Of a stretch of 64,000 nucleotides of DNA, positions 8,538-17,760 are shown piece after piece. Source of the DNA: Paraburkholderia eburnea (GTDB lineage Bacteria > Pseudomonadota > Gammaproteobacteria > Burkholderiales > Burkholderiaceae); NCBI RefSeq assembly GCF_002917095.1, contig NZ_PQGA01000007.1, positions 62,001 to 126,000 of the forward strand, written 5' to 3'. The translations under genes and the position numbers were made by a program. The notes beneath the pieces are model-generated. The model was not told the DNA's origin. It did not search any database and saw nothing but the letters and a program-made list of their open reading frames with translations. Position 1 is the stretch's first letter, and each line of letters begins with the position of its first letter.

Positions 8538-9691
8538 GCGTGAGTCCCTATGGATTCCTCATGAGTGACGACAGGCTTTGCATCCAGGCCCACCGTGGCG
8601 ATGAGCTTGCGCGTCATCTCGTCGATGCTGAAGCGCGACGCGTTGTCGAGCCCCGCCAGCGTCATGCGCTCGAAGTTCGCGCGGGCCACCAGTTCCGCCG
8701 CACGCGCAGAATCCGCTGGATCGAAATAGACCGCCGCCGCGCCCCCCACTTCCGGCAGCGGATCGATGCCGGAGGCAAAGACCGGGCAACCGCATGCCTG
8801 CGCCTCGATCACCGGCCAACCAAAGCCCTCGTTCAGCGATGGAAAGATCATCGCCTGCGCGCCCGAGTAAAGCGCGACGAGCAGCGAGTGCGAAGCGTCC
8901 TCGACGGTGTGCACGCGTGCTGCGAAGCCGCCCGTCGCGATCACCTCGCGCATCGCCGCATCGGGTGGAGGTCCGACAAAGACCAGTTGCGCAGCGGCGA
9001 AACGCGGCATGCGCTGCAAATGCGCAAAGATGCGCGTGACAGCCACGCGGTTTTTGCGCGGATGACCGGAGCCGACGTGCAGAAAATAAGGACGCGTGCC
9101 CAGCGCGCCGTAGCCGTTCGCGTCGAGCACGGCGCGCCAGTCGGGATCGGGGTGGAACGCGCTATGCAACGCATTGCGCACAACCGATGTGCGCTGCGCG
9201 AGATCCTCACGCAGGTCCAACAGATGCATGCGCGTCAAATCCGACACGCAGACAATGCGCCGGGCGCGCGCCATGCCGTGAAAGTTCAGCGCCTGCAGTA
9301 CCTTGCCCGTGAAGCCCGTATGCCAGCCATCGACAAGTCCGCGCGCGGCCTGAATCGCGATCACGTCATGACAGGTGATGCTGCTGCGCTCGCGCGGCAA
9401 CCCAAACAAATACAGACCATTCGAGTGATCGCAGACATGCGTGCGGTCGAAGCGGCGCGCGGCGCGCGCGAGCGAGAGCGGAAAAATCACGAACTTGTCG
9501 ATATAGCCGATCCACTTCGCCAGCCCCGACACCGATGCATTCGCGCGCAGCAATCGCAACAACACCGGGCGCGGCGCCGTGAGTTCCACCTCCACGCCCG
9601 CAGCGCGCAGTCCGCCCAGCAGCATCTGCGCGTAGGCCTGCATGCTCTTCTGGCCATCGGCGGGATAATTGCCTACCAGCAGCACTTTCAT
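8534..9691 (-). CDS. Glycosyltransferase family 4
   Basis: 385 residues from the ATG at 9691, which overlaps the stop of the Wzy-like gene as ATGA; the open frame continues upstream only in antisense to that gene. GT-B enzyme: 'MKVLLVGNYPADGQKSMQAY' at the N-terminus, 'FLHVGSGHPRKNR' at the domain junction and 'FPSLNEGFGWPVIEAQACGC' as the donor-binding EX7E motif. 'LPEVGGAAAVYFDPAD' is typical of mannosyl- and rhamnosyl-type GT4 enzymes. The role is addition of one residue to the repeat unit. The exact donor is unknown; GDP-mannose and GDP-fucose are made by this operon and are plausible. Confidence 0.88.
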   Translation of the reverse strand: MKVLLVGNYPADGQKSMQAYAQMLLGGLRAAGVEVELTAPRPVLLRLLRANASVSGLAKWIGYIDKFVIFPLSLARAARRFDRTHVCDHSNGLYLFGLPRERSSITCHDVIAIQAARGLVDGWHTGFTGKVLQALNFHGMARARRIVCVSDLTRMHLLDLREDLAQRTSVVRNALHSAFHPDPDWRAVLDANGYGALGTRPYFLHVGSGHPRKNRVAVTRIFAHLQRMPRFAAAQLVFVGPPPDAAMREVIATGGFAARVHTVEDASHSLLVALYSGAQAMIFPSLNEGFGWPVIEAQACGCPVFASGIDPLPEVGGAAAVYFDPADSARAAELVARANFERMTLAGLDNASRFSIDEMTRKLIATVGLDAKPVVTHEESIGTHA

Positions 9692-11043
9692 GAGCGCGCT
9701 CCCCAGTGCAGCATCGGATCGTTGACGGGCGACGTCACAGGCAACGCTCGTGTCGAACACAGCGCGAGACCCAGCGCGATATAGCCGAATGCGTTCGCAC
9801 TCACCTGCCCGCTCACTGGCCACGACGACATCCCGTAAGCGGTGGTCGCCCACATAAGAAGCGGCAATGTCTCGCTGAAACGCACGAGCCGCACCAGGCT
9901 GCGCGATATGCCCACCGCGAAGATCACGCACTTGACGAGCAGCCACGCGAAGCCCACTACGCCCATTTCCAGCAGCACGCGCGCGGGTTCCGACTCCGCA
10001 AGCTCGAAGGCGTTCTCGCCCGTCAGCAGCACCGATCCCGCATTGGTGCCCGCGCCCAGGCCGTGGCCGACGAACGTCATCTCCTTGCGCGCGGCCGGCT
10101 CGCCGAGCAATTCGGTTTCGATCCGGCCCATCACGTCTTCGTCGGCGGCCGCGGTCTGAAAACGCTCCTGGGTGGCAACGAGCGCGTCGCTGAAAAGCCC
10201 GAGCGTGAGCGCAAGCGCAACCACGGCGAGCACCGTGCGCGCAATCGACTGCATCAGCACCTTGCCGGTCTTCGCCGCACCGAATCCCGCGAGCGTCTGC
10301 ATGGCGAGCAGCGCGCCAAAGAACATGATCGACGCGCGCGAACCGCTCACCAGCGTCGATATCGCCACGGCAATGAACGCCACCACCGCGAGCCACGCAT
10401 ACCGATACAGACGGATGCCATTCCACGCCGTGCTGATCGCAAGCGGCGATACGACGGCGATAAAGCACGCAAAACCCATCGTGAAGGTGAAGGTGCCGCT
10501 CACTCGCACGATATCGGCGCTCACGCGAAAAATCGCGTCCTCTTCGGTATCGGGCTGCACATTGAGCGGCGACGACGGCGGCAGGAAATGCTGGAGCATC
10601 ACGAGCGGCGTCATCACGATGCCCAGCGCGATCATGAGACGCATCACGCGCACGACTTCCAGGCTCGTGAGCGTGCAGGCCATCGCCAGCGCCATCCAGA
10701 AGTACAGCAGCCAGAAGCGCAGGCCGAGCAGGAACAGCACGATCGGCCCTTGCAGCACGACGATCTGGAACAGCCCCCAGCCCGCCACCACGAATGTCCA
10801 GGCCAGCAGGCATTGGGCGGCGAACGGCATCGCCGCGAAGCGCCCGTGCAACGCCGCACGCATCACCAGCGCGAACGCAGCCGCGTCGCGGCACAGCAGC
10901 AGCGGGCTTGTGAGACTGGGCGCCATCCACTTACGCACAGCGCCTTCAAACACCGTCACCAGAATCACGGTCAGCACAAGCAGAAAATCGAAACGCACTG
11001 GATCGCGCTCGATGGGTGCTGCGAAAGACGTGGAAAATCGCAT
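9688..11043 (-). CDS. wzy: Wzy-like O-antigen/EPS polymerase
   Basis: A 451-residue integral membrane protein with about eleven hydrophobic segments and a large polar loop near residues 320-350 ('VGHGLGAGTNAGSVLLTGEN'), the layout of Wzy/WaaL-type enzymes. The N-terminal 'EGAVRKWMAP' and the loop 'SDALVATQERFQ' fit O-antigen ligase-like domains. As the only such protein in the cluster it is the likely polymerase joining repeat units in the periplasm. It overlaps the next glycosyltransferase by ATGA and starts 3 bases after the preceding gene ends, so expression is tightly coupled. A ligase role is possible but less likely in an EPS operon. Confidence 0.8.
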   Translation of the reverse strand: MRFSTSFAAPIERDPVRFDFLLVLTVILVTVFEGAVRKWMAPSLTSPLLLCRDAAAFALVMRAALHGRFAAMPFAAQCLLAWTFVVAGWGLFQIVVLQGPIVLFLLGLRFWLLYFWMALAMACTLTSLEVVRVMRLMIALGIVMTPLVMLQHFLPPSSPLNVQPDTEEDAIFRVSADIVRVSGTFTFTMGFACFIAVVSPLAISTAWNGIRLYRYAWLAVVAFIAVAISTLVSGSRASIMFFGALLAMQTLAGFGAAKTGKVLMQSIARTVLAVVALALTLGLFSDALVATQERFQTAAADEDVMGRIETELLGEPAARKEMTFVGHGLGAGTNAGSVLLTGENAFELAESEPARVLLEMGVVGFAWLLVKCVIFAVGISRSLVRLVRFSETLPLLMWATTAYGMSSWPVSGQVSANAFGYIALGLALCSTRALPVTSPVNDPMLHWGARS

Positions 11044-11046
11044 CGT

Positions 11047-12261
11047 CTACTCCAGCGTTTCGGCGATCAGGTCCGCGACGCGTTCGCGGTACGCGCGCCA
11101 CGTGAAATAGCGCGAAGCCGCAAGCGCGCTTTGCGACGCGTCGCGTATCGAGCGGCGGTCCGCCACTTTCTCGCGCATCGATCGATAGATCGCCTCCTCG
11201 GTCGGCTCGATCACCCAGCCGCTATCGGGAAACCGCGTGATGACCTCACGCGCGCCCGTCATCGTCGAAACAATCGCCGGCGTGCCGGTCGCCATCGCCT
11301 CCACCACGACCATGCCGAAAGCGTCGAAGCGCGACGGCAGCAGCAAGCAATCGGCATCGGCAAACAAGGCGTAAAGCTCTTTCTGCGGCACGCCCGCGAG
11401 GCATCGCACGTGCGGCACCTGGCGCGCGAGCGTGAGCCATTGCGGCTCTTCGCTGCCGCCCACGAGCGTCAGATCGGCACAATGACCGTCGGCGTTCAGG
11501 CGCGCGAACGCATCGAGAATCAGATCGATCGACTTGCGCGAAGACAGCGTGCCCGCAAAGATGAACTGCACGGGCCGCGCCGTATCGGGGCGCCGCGCGA
11601 CACCCGCGGGAAGCTCGGCGCCCAGTAAAACCGAGCGCACCTTGCGTTCGTCCACGCCCGCGCGCAGATATGATTCGCGCGCCATGTCCGAGCAGGTGAT
11701 GACGAGATCGGCCAGTTGCACCTCTTCATCCTTGCGGCGATTGATCTCGTCGATATAGCCATTCGAGGGCACGTCGATCAGGCGCTTCGCGTCTTCGTGA
11801 TGCAGCGAAGGCGCGTCGAGAATACAAGTCGCGCCCACTTCGCGCGCAGCCTTGAACGTATGCCACGCCGAGTTCTCGTAACCCACGACGGCGGCGGGCT
11901 TCAACGCGCGCACCTGCTGCGCGACCCACCAGTCGAACCAGTGAAACACGCGATGCGTGTAGTCGTGACGCGTGGGCGCGGTGCGCGCAAGCAAGCGCGC
12001 GCGCAACAACATCTGCCACCACACGGGATGGCGACGCAACGCCTGCGGAACAGCCGTCCCGCGTATTTTCTTGCGCCATTGCGCGGGCATATAGGCGGGC
12101 GCCTTGTCGTCCGCGCATTGCACGGGCACGCCGGACCAGAAGGTCTGCAGCATTCCGCGCTCGTAAAGCCCCCACGCCAGCTGATGCGAATGCTGCAAGC
12201 CCGGATGAAAGACCGCGACCGTCTTGCCGCGCTGCTCCGCGCGTATCGCTGCACCGTTCAT
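11047..12261 (-). CDS. Glycosyltransferase family 4
   Basis: 404 residues from the ATG at 12261, which overlaps the stop of the upstream gene (ATGA). Motifs of a GT-B retaining enzyme: 'VAVFHPGLQHSHQLAWGLYE' near the N-terminus, 'FIFAGTLSSRKSIDLILDAF' at the hinge and 'LPSRFDAFGMVVVEAMATGT' as the EX7E donor site. Like its neighbours it should extend the EPS repeat on the cytoplasmic side of the membrane. The substrate is not predictable from the sequence. Confidence 0.88.
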   Translation of the reverse strand: MNGAAIRAEQRGKTVAVFHPGLQHSHQLAWGLYERGMLQTFWSGVPVQCADDKAPAYMPAQWRKKIRGTAVPQALRRHPVWWQMLLRARLLARTAPTRHDYTHRVFHWFDWWVAQQVRALKPAAVVGYENSAWHTFKAAREVGATCILDAPSLHHEDAKRLIDVPSNGYIDEINRRKDEEVQLADLVITCSDMARESYLRAGVDERKVRSVLLGAELPAGVARRPDTARPVQFIFAGTLSSRKSIDLILDAFARLNADGHCADLTLVGGSEEPQWLTLARQVPHVRCLAGVPQKELYALFADADCLLLPSRFDAFGMVVVEAMATGTPAIVSTMTGAREVITRFPDSGWVIEPTEEAIYRSMREKVADRRSIRDASQSALAASRYFTWRAYRERVADLIAETLE

Positions 12262-13277
12262 GACGTGATCTCCACGATCTTTTCGATGAGTTGAGCGCTG
12301 CGCGCGTGCTCCGCAAATACGCGTGCGCCGATGGCCGCCGAGGTGGTATCGAGCGCGTCGCCCGCGTCGCGAAACGCGTTGCGGGTGAGGAAATGGCGCT
12401 CCGGCAGCGGATAGTGCATGGGCACGGGATAGTTGCCCACGCCGTCGAAAATCGACACGGGCGCGACGCCGTGGCATGCGTACGCCGCATAGACACCGGA
12501 CTTCGACGCCTGACCCCAGGGCGTGTTGAAAAAGCCCCATTTTGCGCGCATCAAACGTTGCGAGATCGCTTCGGAAGGCAACGGCCCCGTCGCTTCGAAA
12601 GGCCAGGGCATGAGCGCCTGCGCGACGGCGTCGAGCCATGCGCCGCCGCTGCCGATGTCGATCACGCGCTCGATATGGCCGCGGCCCAATTGCTCCGCAA
12701 GTGCGGGCAATGCTTCGCGATAAATCTCTTCACGCGTGCGCGCGGAGCCGAACACCACCGCCACGTCCTCACGCTCGCGCCATGCGTTCACGGCCTCTGG
12801 CTCGCCCACGTTCGAAAACGTGGGCGCGTACATCGCGCGTTCGCCCATGCGCTCGACGCCCCACGTATAGGCCCAATCGGTGTTGAAGAACGCGTAGTCG
12901 GCCAGTTCCGCAACGCGCTCGCAGATACGCCGCTGCATCGGCGCAAGCCAGTACGCGCTCGACAGCCCGCGCGCGACCAGTACCCAGAGTTCGTGAAAGT
13001 AGACGACCACTTTCACGCCCCGCGCGCGCGCCGCATCGACGAATGCGGGTAGCCAGAGCGGCACGCCCTTGCGACTGAAACCGTAGATCGACAATTGCAG
13101 GATCCAGACGTCGCCGGGCACGACGGGTACGCTGCTCACGGCGGCGCGATTGGGCACCGCGTAACGCTGCGCGTCTAGCTTGCGCTCCCGCAATAGCCGC
13201 ACGAGCACGCCCGAGTGGTCCGACACGCCGCAACCGTGCTCCTTGATCTCGGGTTGAACGATGCGAAAGCTGGTCAT
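12258..13277 (-). CDS. Putative glycosyltransferase, divergent
   Basis: 339 residues. The sequence has a Rossmann-like N-terminal half ('RIVQPEIKEHGCGVSDHSGV', 'VVYFHELWVL') and a C-terminal half with 'VIDIGSGGAWLDAVAQALMP' and 'AKWGFFNTPWGQASKSGVYA', resembling the less conserved GT-B glycosyltransferases found in EPS clusters. The classical EX7E motif is not clear, so the family assignment is weaker than for its neighbours. Position between fcl and a GT4 gene, with an ATGA overlap downstream, supports a role in repeat-unit assembly. Confidence 0.6.
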   Translation of the reverse strand: MTSFRIVQPEIKEHGCGVSDHSGVLVRLLRERKLDAQRYAVPNRAAVSSVPVVPGDVWILQLSIYGFSRKGVPLWLPAFVDAARARGVKVVVYFHELWVLVARGLSSAYWLAPMQRRICERVAELADYAFFNTDWAYTWGVERMGERAMYAPTFSNVGEPEAVNAWREREDVAVVFGSARTREEIYREALPALAEQLGRGHIERVIDIGSGGAWLDAVAQALMPWPFEATGPLPSEAISQRLMRAKWGFFNTPWGQASKSGVYAAYACHGVAPVSIFDGVGNYPVPMHYPLPERHFLTRNAFRDAGDALDTTSAAIGARVFAEHARSAQLIEKIVEITS

Positions 13278-13312
13278 AGCGGCACGGTCCTCGCGTTCGA
13301 CATGCGTGAGAT

Positions 13313-14317
13313 TCAGGCGCTCGCCAGGCCGCGCGCGGGAGCGTCTTCAGCGCGCGCCCCCAGGAAGGCGTTATAGGCACGCGCAAGACCTTCCACGAGG
13401 GCGACCCTCGGCTGCCATCCCAGCGCACGCAGGCGAGCGCTGTTCATGAGCTTGCGCGGCGTGCCGTCGGGCATCGACACATCGAACTGGACCTCGCCGT
13501 CGTAATCGATCACGCCCGCAATCGTCTGCGCGAGTTCGGCAATCGTCACGTCGCTGCCAAAGCCCACGTTGATGTGGCTTTGCATCGGCGCCGTACATTG
13601 CGCGTAAAGCGTGCGATCCATCTCCATCACATAGACGCTTGCCGCCGCCATATCGTCGACATAGAGGAATTCGCGGCGCGGGCGGCCCGATCCCCACACC
13701 CGCACCGCGCGATCGCCCTTGTCGCGCGCCTCGTGGAATCGGCGGATCAGCGCTGGGACGACATGACTTGTCTGCATGCTGTAGTTGTCGCCCGGTCCAT
13801 AGAGATTGGTCGGCATCACGCTGCGATAATCAGTGCCGTGCGAGTCGCCGAACTGGCGGTTATAGCTCTCGCACAGCTTGATTCCAGCGATCTTCGCGAT
13901 GGCGTACGGCTCGTTGGTGGGTTCGAGCTTGCCGCTCAGCAGCGCGCCTTCGTCGATTGGCTGTTCCGCGAACTTCGGATAGATGCAGCTAGAGCCGAGA
14001 AACAGCAGGCGCTGTACGCCCGCGCGCCAGGCCTCGTGGATCACATTCGCCTCGATCATCAGGTTCTCGTAAATGAAGTCGGCGGGATATTGATCGTTCG
14101 CGAAGATGCCCCCCACCTTCGCTGCGGCCAGATAGACCTCGTCGATCGATTCGTCGCGAAAGAATGCGCGCACGGCTTGCTGGCTCGTGAGATCGAGTTC
14201 GGCATGGGTGCGTGTGACAAGTTCGACATCCGGGCGCAGTGCCAGGATACGCGCGATGGCCGCGCCCACCATGCCGCGATGGCCCGCGACATACACGCGC
14301 TTACGTTTGTTCTGCAT
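13313..14317 (-). CDS. fcl: GDP-L-fucose synthase
   Basis: 334 residues. Short-chain dehydrogenase/reductase with the NADPH-binding '[16 protein letters not shown]' at residues 9-24, the active-site 'GSSCIYPK' Ser and the '[15 protein letters not shown]' Tyr-Lys pair, plus '[18 protein letters not shown]', a near-invariant stretch of GDP-fucose synthases. It epimerises and reduces GDP-4-keto-6-deoxymannose to GDP-L-fucose. The ATG at 14317 has an AAGGAGCGG ribosome site; longer in-frame starts run into gmd. It sits 23 bases after gmd, its pathway partner, so the EPS very likely contains L-fucose. The C-terminus carries an extra ~20-residue Ala-rich tail. Confidence 0.93.
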   Translation of the reverse strand: MQNKRKRVYVAGHRGMVGAAIARILALRPDVELVTRTHAELDLTSQQAVRAFFRDESIDEVYLAAAKVGGIFANDQYPADFIYENLMIEANVIHEAWRAGVQRLLFLGSSCIYPKFAEQPIDEGALLSGKLEPTNEPYAIAKIAGIKLCESYNRQFGDSHGTDYRSVMPTNLYGPGDNYSMQTSHVVPALIRRFHEARDKGDRAVRVWGSGRPRREFLYVDDMAAASVYVMEMDRTLYAQCTAPMQSHINVGFGSDVTIAELAQTIAGVIDYDGEVQFDVSMPDGTPRKLMNSARLRALGWQPRVALVEGLARAYNAFLGARAEDAPARGLASA

Positions 14318-14340
14318 GATCCGCTCCTTGGCCCTTGCAC

Positions 14341-15456
14341 TCATTCGTGATAGTCGTAGACGACATAACCGTGTTCTTTCACCAGTTCGTCGCGCCCGGC
14401 CAGCTCGTAGTCGGACCAGACCATTTCCTTCACCAGTTGCGCGAAGCTCGTGGTCGGCTCCCAGCCCAGCTTCTGCCTGGCCTTGGACGGATCGCCCAGC
14501 AGCGTTTCCACTTCGGTGGGCCGGTAATAACGCGGATCGATGCGCACGATCACGTCGCCGGGCTTCACGTGCCGGCCGTCGTGCACGGCCGCGACGGTGC
14601 CTGTTTCCTCGACGCCGTCTCCGCTCCAGGCGATCTCTATGCCCAGTTCCGTCGCGGCTGCCTCGACGAAATCGCGCACGCGGTACTGCACGCCGGTAGC
14701 GATCACGAAGTCCTCGGGATGGTCCTGTTGCAGCATCAGCCATTGCATCTGCACGTAGTCGCGCGCATGGCCCCAGTCGCGTTTTGCGTCCAGATTGCCC
14801 AGATAAAGCGTCTTTTGCAGGCCCAGCTTGATACGCGCGATGGCGCGCGTGATCTTGCGCGTCACAAAGGTCTCACCGCGATTCGGGCTTTCGTGATTGA
14901 AGAGAATGCCGTTGCACGCGTACATGCCATACGCTTCGCGGTAATTCACCGTGATCCAGTAGGCGTAGAGCTTGGCCACGGCATACGGGCTGCGCGGATA
15001 GAACGGCGTGCGCTCGGTTTGCGGCGTTTCCTGCACAAGCCCGTAGAGTTCGGAAGTGGAGGCCTGATAGAAGCGCGTTTCCTTAGTCATGCCAAGGATG
15101 CGGATGGCTTCCAGAATCCGCAGTGTGCCGGTTCCATCGGCATTAGCCGTATATTCCGGCTCCTCGAACGATACCGCCACATGGCTCTGCGCCGCGAGGT
15201 TGTAGATTTCCGTGGGCCGCACGGACTGGATGATACGGATGAGATTGGTCGAATCGGTCAGATCGCCGTGATGCAGGACGAAGTTGCGGCCCTTCTGATG
15301 CGGGTCCTGGTACAGATGGTCGATGCGGTCGGTATTGAACAGCGACGCGCGGCGCTTAACGCCGTGGACTTCATAACCCTTATCGAGCAGCAGCTCCGCG
15401 AGATAGGAGCCGTCCTGCCCCGTGATGCCGGTGACCAGTGCAACCTTGCGTTCCAT
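14341..15456 (-). CDS. gmd: GDP-mannose 4,6-dehydratase
   Basis: 371 residues, the normal length. '[20 protein letters not shown]' is the nucleotide-binding N-terminus, and '[18 protein letters not shown]' with '[14 protein letters not shown]' carries the catalytic Thr/Ser, Glu and Tyr-x3-Lys residues. '[16 protein letters not shown]' is diagnostic of GMD. It converts GDP-mannose, made by ManC in this operon, to GDP-4-keto-6-deoxymannose for Fcl. The start has a GGAGAG ribosome site. Downstream fcl follows at 23 bases. Confidence 0.95.
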   Translation of the reverse strand: MERKVALVTGITGQDGSYLAELLLDKGYEVHGVKRRASLFNTDRIDHLYQDPHQKGRNFVLHHGDLTDSTNLIRIIQSVRPTEIYNLAAQSHVAVSFEEPEYTANADGTGTLRILEAIRILGMTKETRFYQASTSELYGLVQETPQTERTPFYPRSPYAVAKLYAYWITVNYREAYGMYACNGILFNHESPNRGETFVTRKITRAIARIKLGLQKTLYLGNLDAKRDWGHARDYVQMQWLMLQQDHPEDFVIATGVQYRVRDFVEAAATELGIEIAWSGDGVEETGTVAAVHDGRHVKPGDVIVRIDPRYYRPTEVETLLGDPSKARQKLGWEPTTSFAQLVKEMVWSDYELAGRDELVKEHGYVVYDYHE

Positions 15457-15492
15457 GATGGCGCTCTCCAGTGTGCGTGTGGTGTGGCTGAT

Positions 15493-17760
15493 TCAGTGCA
15501 ATTCCACGGCGTCTGCCGTGTAGGTGGGGAACTTCGATCCGTAGCCAAACGGGCCGCGCGGCACGTCGGTGAGCACCACGCCCTTCACGGCGATGCCGCC
15601 GTGACGCAGCCGCCGCACGGTTTCGCCGATGCCGGACAGCGCGTCGCGCCCATGCCGGCAAACCAGCAGCGTCGCGCCTGCGCGGCGCGCGATCAGCGCG
15701 GCATCGGTCACGGCCAGCACCGGCGGCGTATCGATCAGCACGACGTCGTAGCGCGCGGACAGCTCGTCGAGCAGCGAGCGAAAACGCTCGCTCATCAGCA
15801 ACTCCGAGGGATTCGGCGGCACCGTGCCTTGCGGCAAGGCGTCGAGTCCGGGTAACACGTCGCGGACCAGCGCGCTATCGAGATCCGCGCCCGCGATCAC
15901 ATCCGAAAGACCGGGACGGCGGCGGATGTTGAGATACTCGTGGATATCGCCGCGCCGCATGTCGCCATCGACGATGATCGTGCGCTTGCCGCCCAGCGCG
16001 AGCACGGCGGCAAAGTTCACCGAGACGAACGACTTGCCGACCTTGTTGCGCGGCCCCGTGATCGCGACGACATTGTTGCTGGCCGCAAGGAGTCCGAACT
16101 GCATCGCCGTGCGCAGGTTGCGGATACCTTCGATCGCCACGTCGTGCGCGGCGCAGCCGGCCAGCACATGCTGGGCGCGCGTGCCGCGCTTCATCGCCTC
16201 GTAGATCTTCAGTTGCGCGGCGCTGCGCGGCACGACCGCATAGACCGGCACGCCGATCACGTGCTCGATTTCCTTCGAATTCTCCACGCCGCCAAACACC
16301 ATCTTGCGGCACAGCGCGATGCCTATTCCCACCAGCACGCCCAGCAACGCGGAGAACACGAGAATCATCGAGCGGTTCGGGCGCACCGGATATTCGGGTG
16401 GCGAAGCGTGATCCACCACGCGTACGCTGCCCACCTGCCCCGCCTTCACCACACGCAATTGCTGCGCGCTGTTGAGCAGGTTCGTGTACAGCTGCGTATC
16501 CACGCGCACATCGCGCATCAGGCGCAGCGCGTTCTGCTCGGTACCCGGCATTTTCTCGACGCGCGCGGACAGATCGGCCATCTGCTCACGCAGCGTCCCC
16601 ATCTGCGCATCGAGCGCGGCAACGGCGGGGTGCTTGGGCGTGAAGCGTTGCAGCATCTCGTCGCGCTGCTGCTGTAAATCGACGAGTTTGGTCTTGTCGT
16701 CCACCACTTGCTGCAGCAGCAGACGGCTTTCTTCGCTCAGATCGACCGAGCCATTTTCATTGCGAAAGCGGTTGTACTTCTGTTCGGCGTCGTCCAGTTC
16801 CGCGCGCAGTTGCGGCAACTGCTGCTCCAGAAATGCGAGCGTATGCTCGGCTTCGCCGGAACGGCTATCGACGTTCTGCTTCACGTACTGCCCCGTGATC
16901 GTGTTGAGGATCAGCGCCGTACGCCCGGCGTCGTTGCCATGCAGGCTCACGCCGATCATGCCTGACTGTTTGGCCTTTTCCGCCACGGTGAGATGGCTCT
17001 GCAAGTCACCCGTGGCATGTTCGAGCGACATCTTCGTCACGCCGAACTGCGTGCCCGGCCGCGCCACCAGCGTATCGACACGCATCGTCACAGTATCGCC
17101 GCCGACTTGCGCCGTCGCCGTCGTGCCCGCGCGCCCGTTCAGAACCAGTTGGCCGCCCTTTGTCACGAGGCTGTACGCATTGCCGCCCTGCGCGACCAGT
17201 ACCACGCCTTCGCGCGCGAGACGCGGCGGCAGATCGAGCGCGCTGATCGCTAACTCTTCGCCGCCCCACGCGTATTGAGCAAGGCCGAAGCGCGGCGGCG
17301 CAAGCTCGCCGGGCGGCACGCGGCGCGCGAGCGCCGCGCCGATCAGCGGGAAATAATGCGGCTGCACGTCGATATCCAGATGCAGTTGCGACACGGCCTG
17401 GCCGACCACGAGGTCCGAGCGCAGCAATTCGATTTCGGCGGCGGCCGTGCCCCCTTTGTCGAAGATCGAAGCCAGTTCGCCCAGCGAATCACGGTCTTTC
17501 GACGACAACTCGTTATCGAGAATCTGGATCAGCGACTGCGCTTCATACACCGGCGTGGCGACGAACGCATAGAGGCCGCCGAGCAGCAACGCGAGCACGG
17601 TCATTGCAAGAATAAGCCGCCAGCTTTCCGCGATGCGCGAGAACCACATCGACAGCGGCACATCCATTTGCGCGGCGAGCGGTTGCGTCTCCAGCGGCGT
17701 CACGGCGCTCAGGTGCTCGGCAGCGGGCTCTCGTACAAGGCGAGGAGTAGGTGCGTTCAT
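15493..17760 (-). CDS. wzc: Wzc-type polysaccharide co-polymerase and tyrosine autokinase
   Basis: 755 residues with a Wzz domain (membrane segments near 50 and 465), long periplasmic coiled coil, GNVR region ('EQNALRLMRDVRVDTQLYTN') and a cytoplasmic BY-kinase domain. Walker A is 'ITGPRNKVGKSFVSVNFAAV', Walker A' is 'TIIVDGDMRRG', Walker B is 'VVLIDTPPVLAVTDA'. It controls chain length and, with Wza, export. The C-terminal tail holds only two tyrosines (FGYG, PTYT), far fewer than the cluster of the E. coli enzyme. The gene begins within the stop of wza (ATGA). A cognate Wzb phosphatase is not seen in the window. Confidence 0.92.
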   Translation of the reverse strand: MNAPTPRLVREPAAEHLSAVTPLETQPLAAQMDVPLSMWFSRIAESWRLILAMTVLALLLGGLYAFVATPVYEAQSLIQILDNELSSKDRDSLGELASIFDKGGTAAAEIELLRSDLVVGQAVSQLHLDIDVQPHYFPLIGAALARRVPPGELAPPRFGLAQYAWGGEELAISALDLPPRLAREGVVLVAQGGNAYSLVTKGGQLVLNGRAGTTATAQVGGDTVTMRVDTLVARPGTQFGVTKMSLEHATGDLQSHLTVAEKAKQSGMIGVSLHGNDAGRTALILNTITGQYVKQNVDSRSGEAEHTLAFLEQQLPQLRAELDDAEQKYNRFRNENGSVDLSEESRLLLQQVVDDKTKLVDLQQQRDEMLQRFTPKHPAVAALDAQMGTLREQMADLSARVEKMPGTEQNALRLMRDVRVDTQLYTNLLNSAQQLRVVKAGQVGSVRVVDHASPPEYPVRPNRSMILVFSALLGVLVGIGIALCRKMVFGGVENSKEIEHVIGVPVYAVVPRSAAQLKIYEAMKRGTRAQHVLAGCAAHDVAIEGIRNLRTAMQFGLLAASNNVVAITGPRNKVGKSFVSVNFAAVLALGGKRTIIVDGDMRRGDIHEYLNIRRRPGLSDVIAGADLDSALVRDVLPGLDALPQGTVPPNPSELLMSERFRSLLDELSARYDVVLIDTPPVLAVTDAALIARRAGATLLVCRHGRDALSGIGETVRRLRHGGIAVKGVVLTDVPRGPFGYGSKFPTYTADAVELH

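Noticed and set aside
7419..8543. A 374-codon plus-strand frame opposite a glycosyltransferase gene
   Set aside because: Antisense shadow; composition dominated by Arg, Gln and His.
9706..11628. A 640-codon plus-strand open frame across wzy and a glycosyltransferase gene
   Set aside because: His/Arg-rich shadow of GC-rich minus-strand genes; no domain, no ribosome site.
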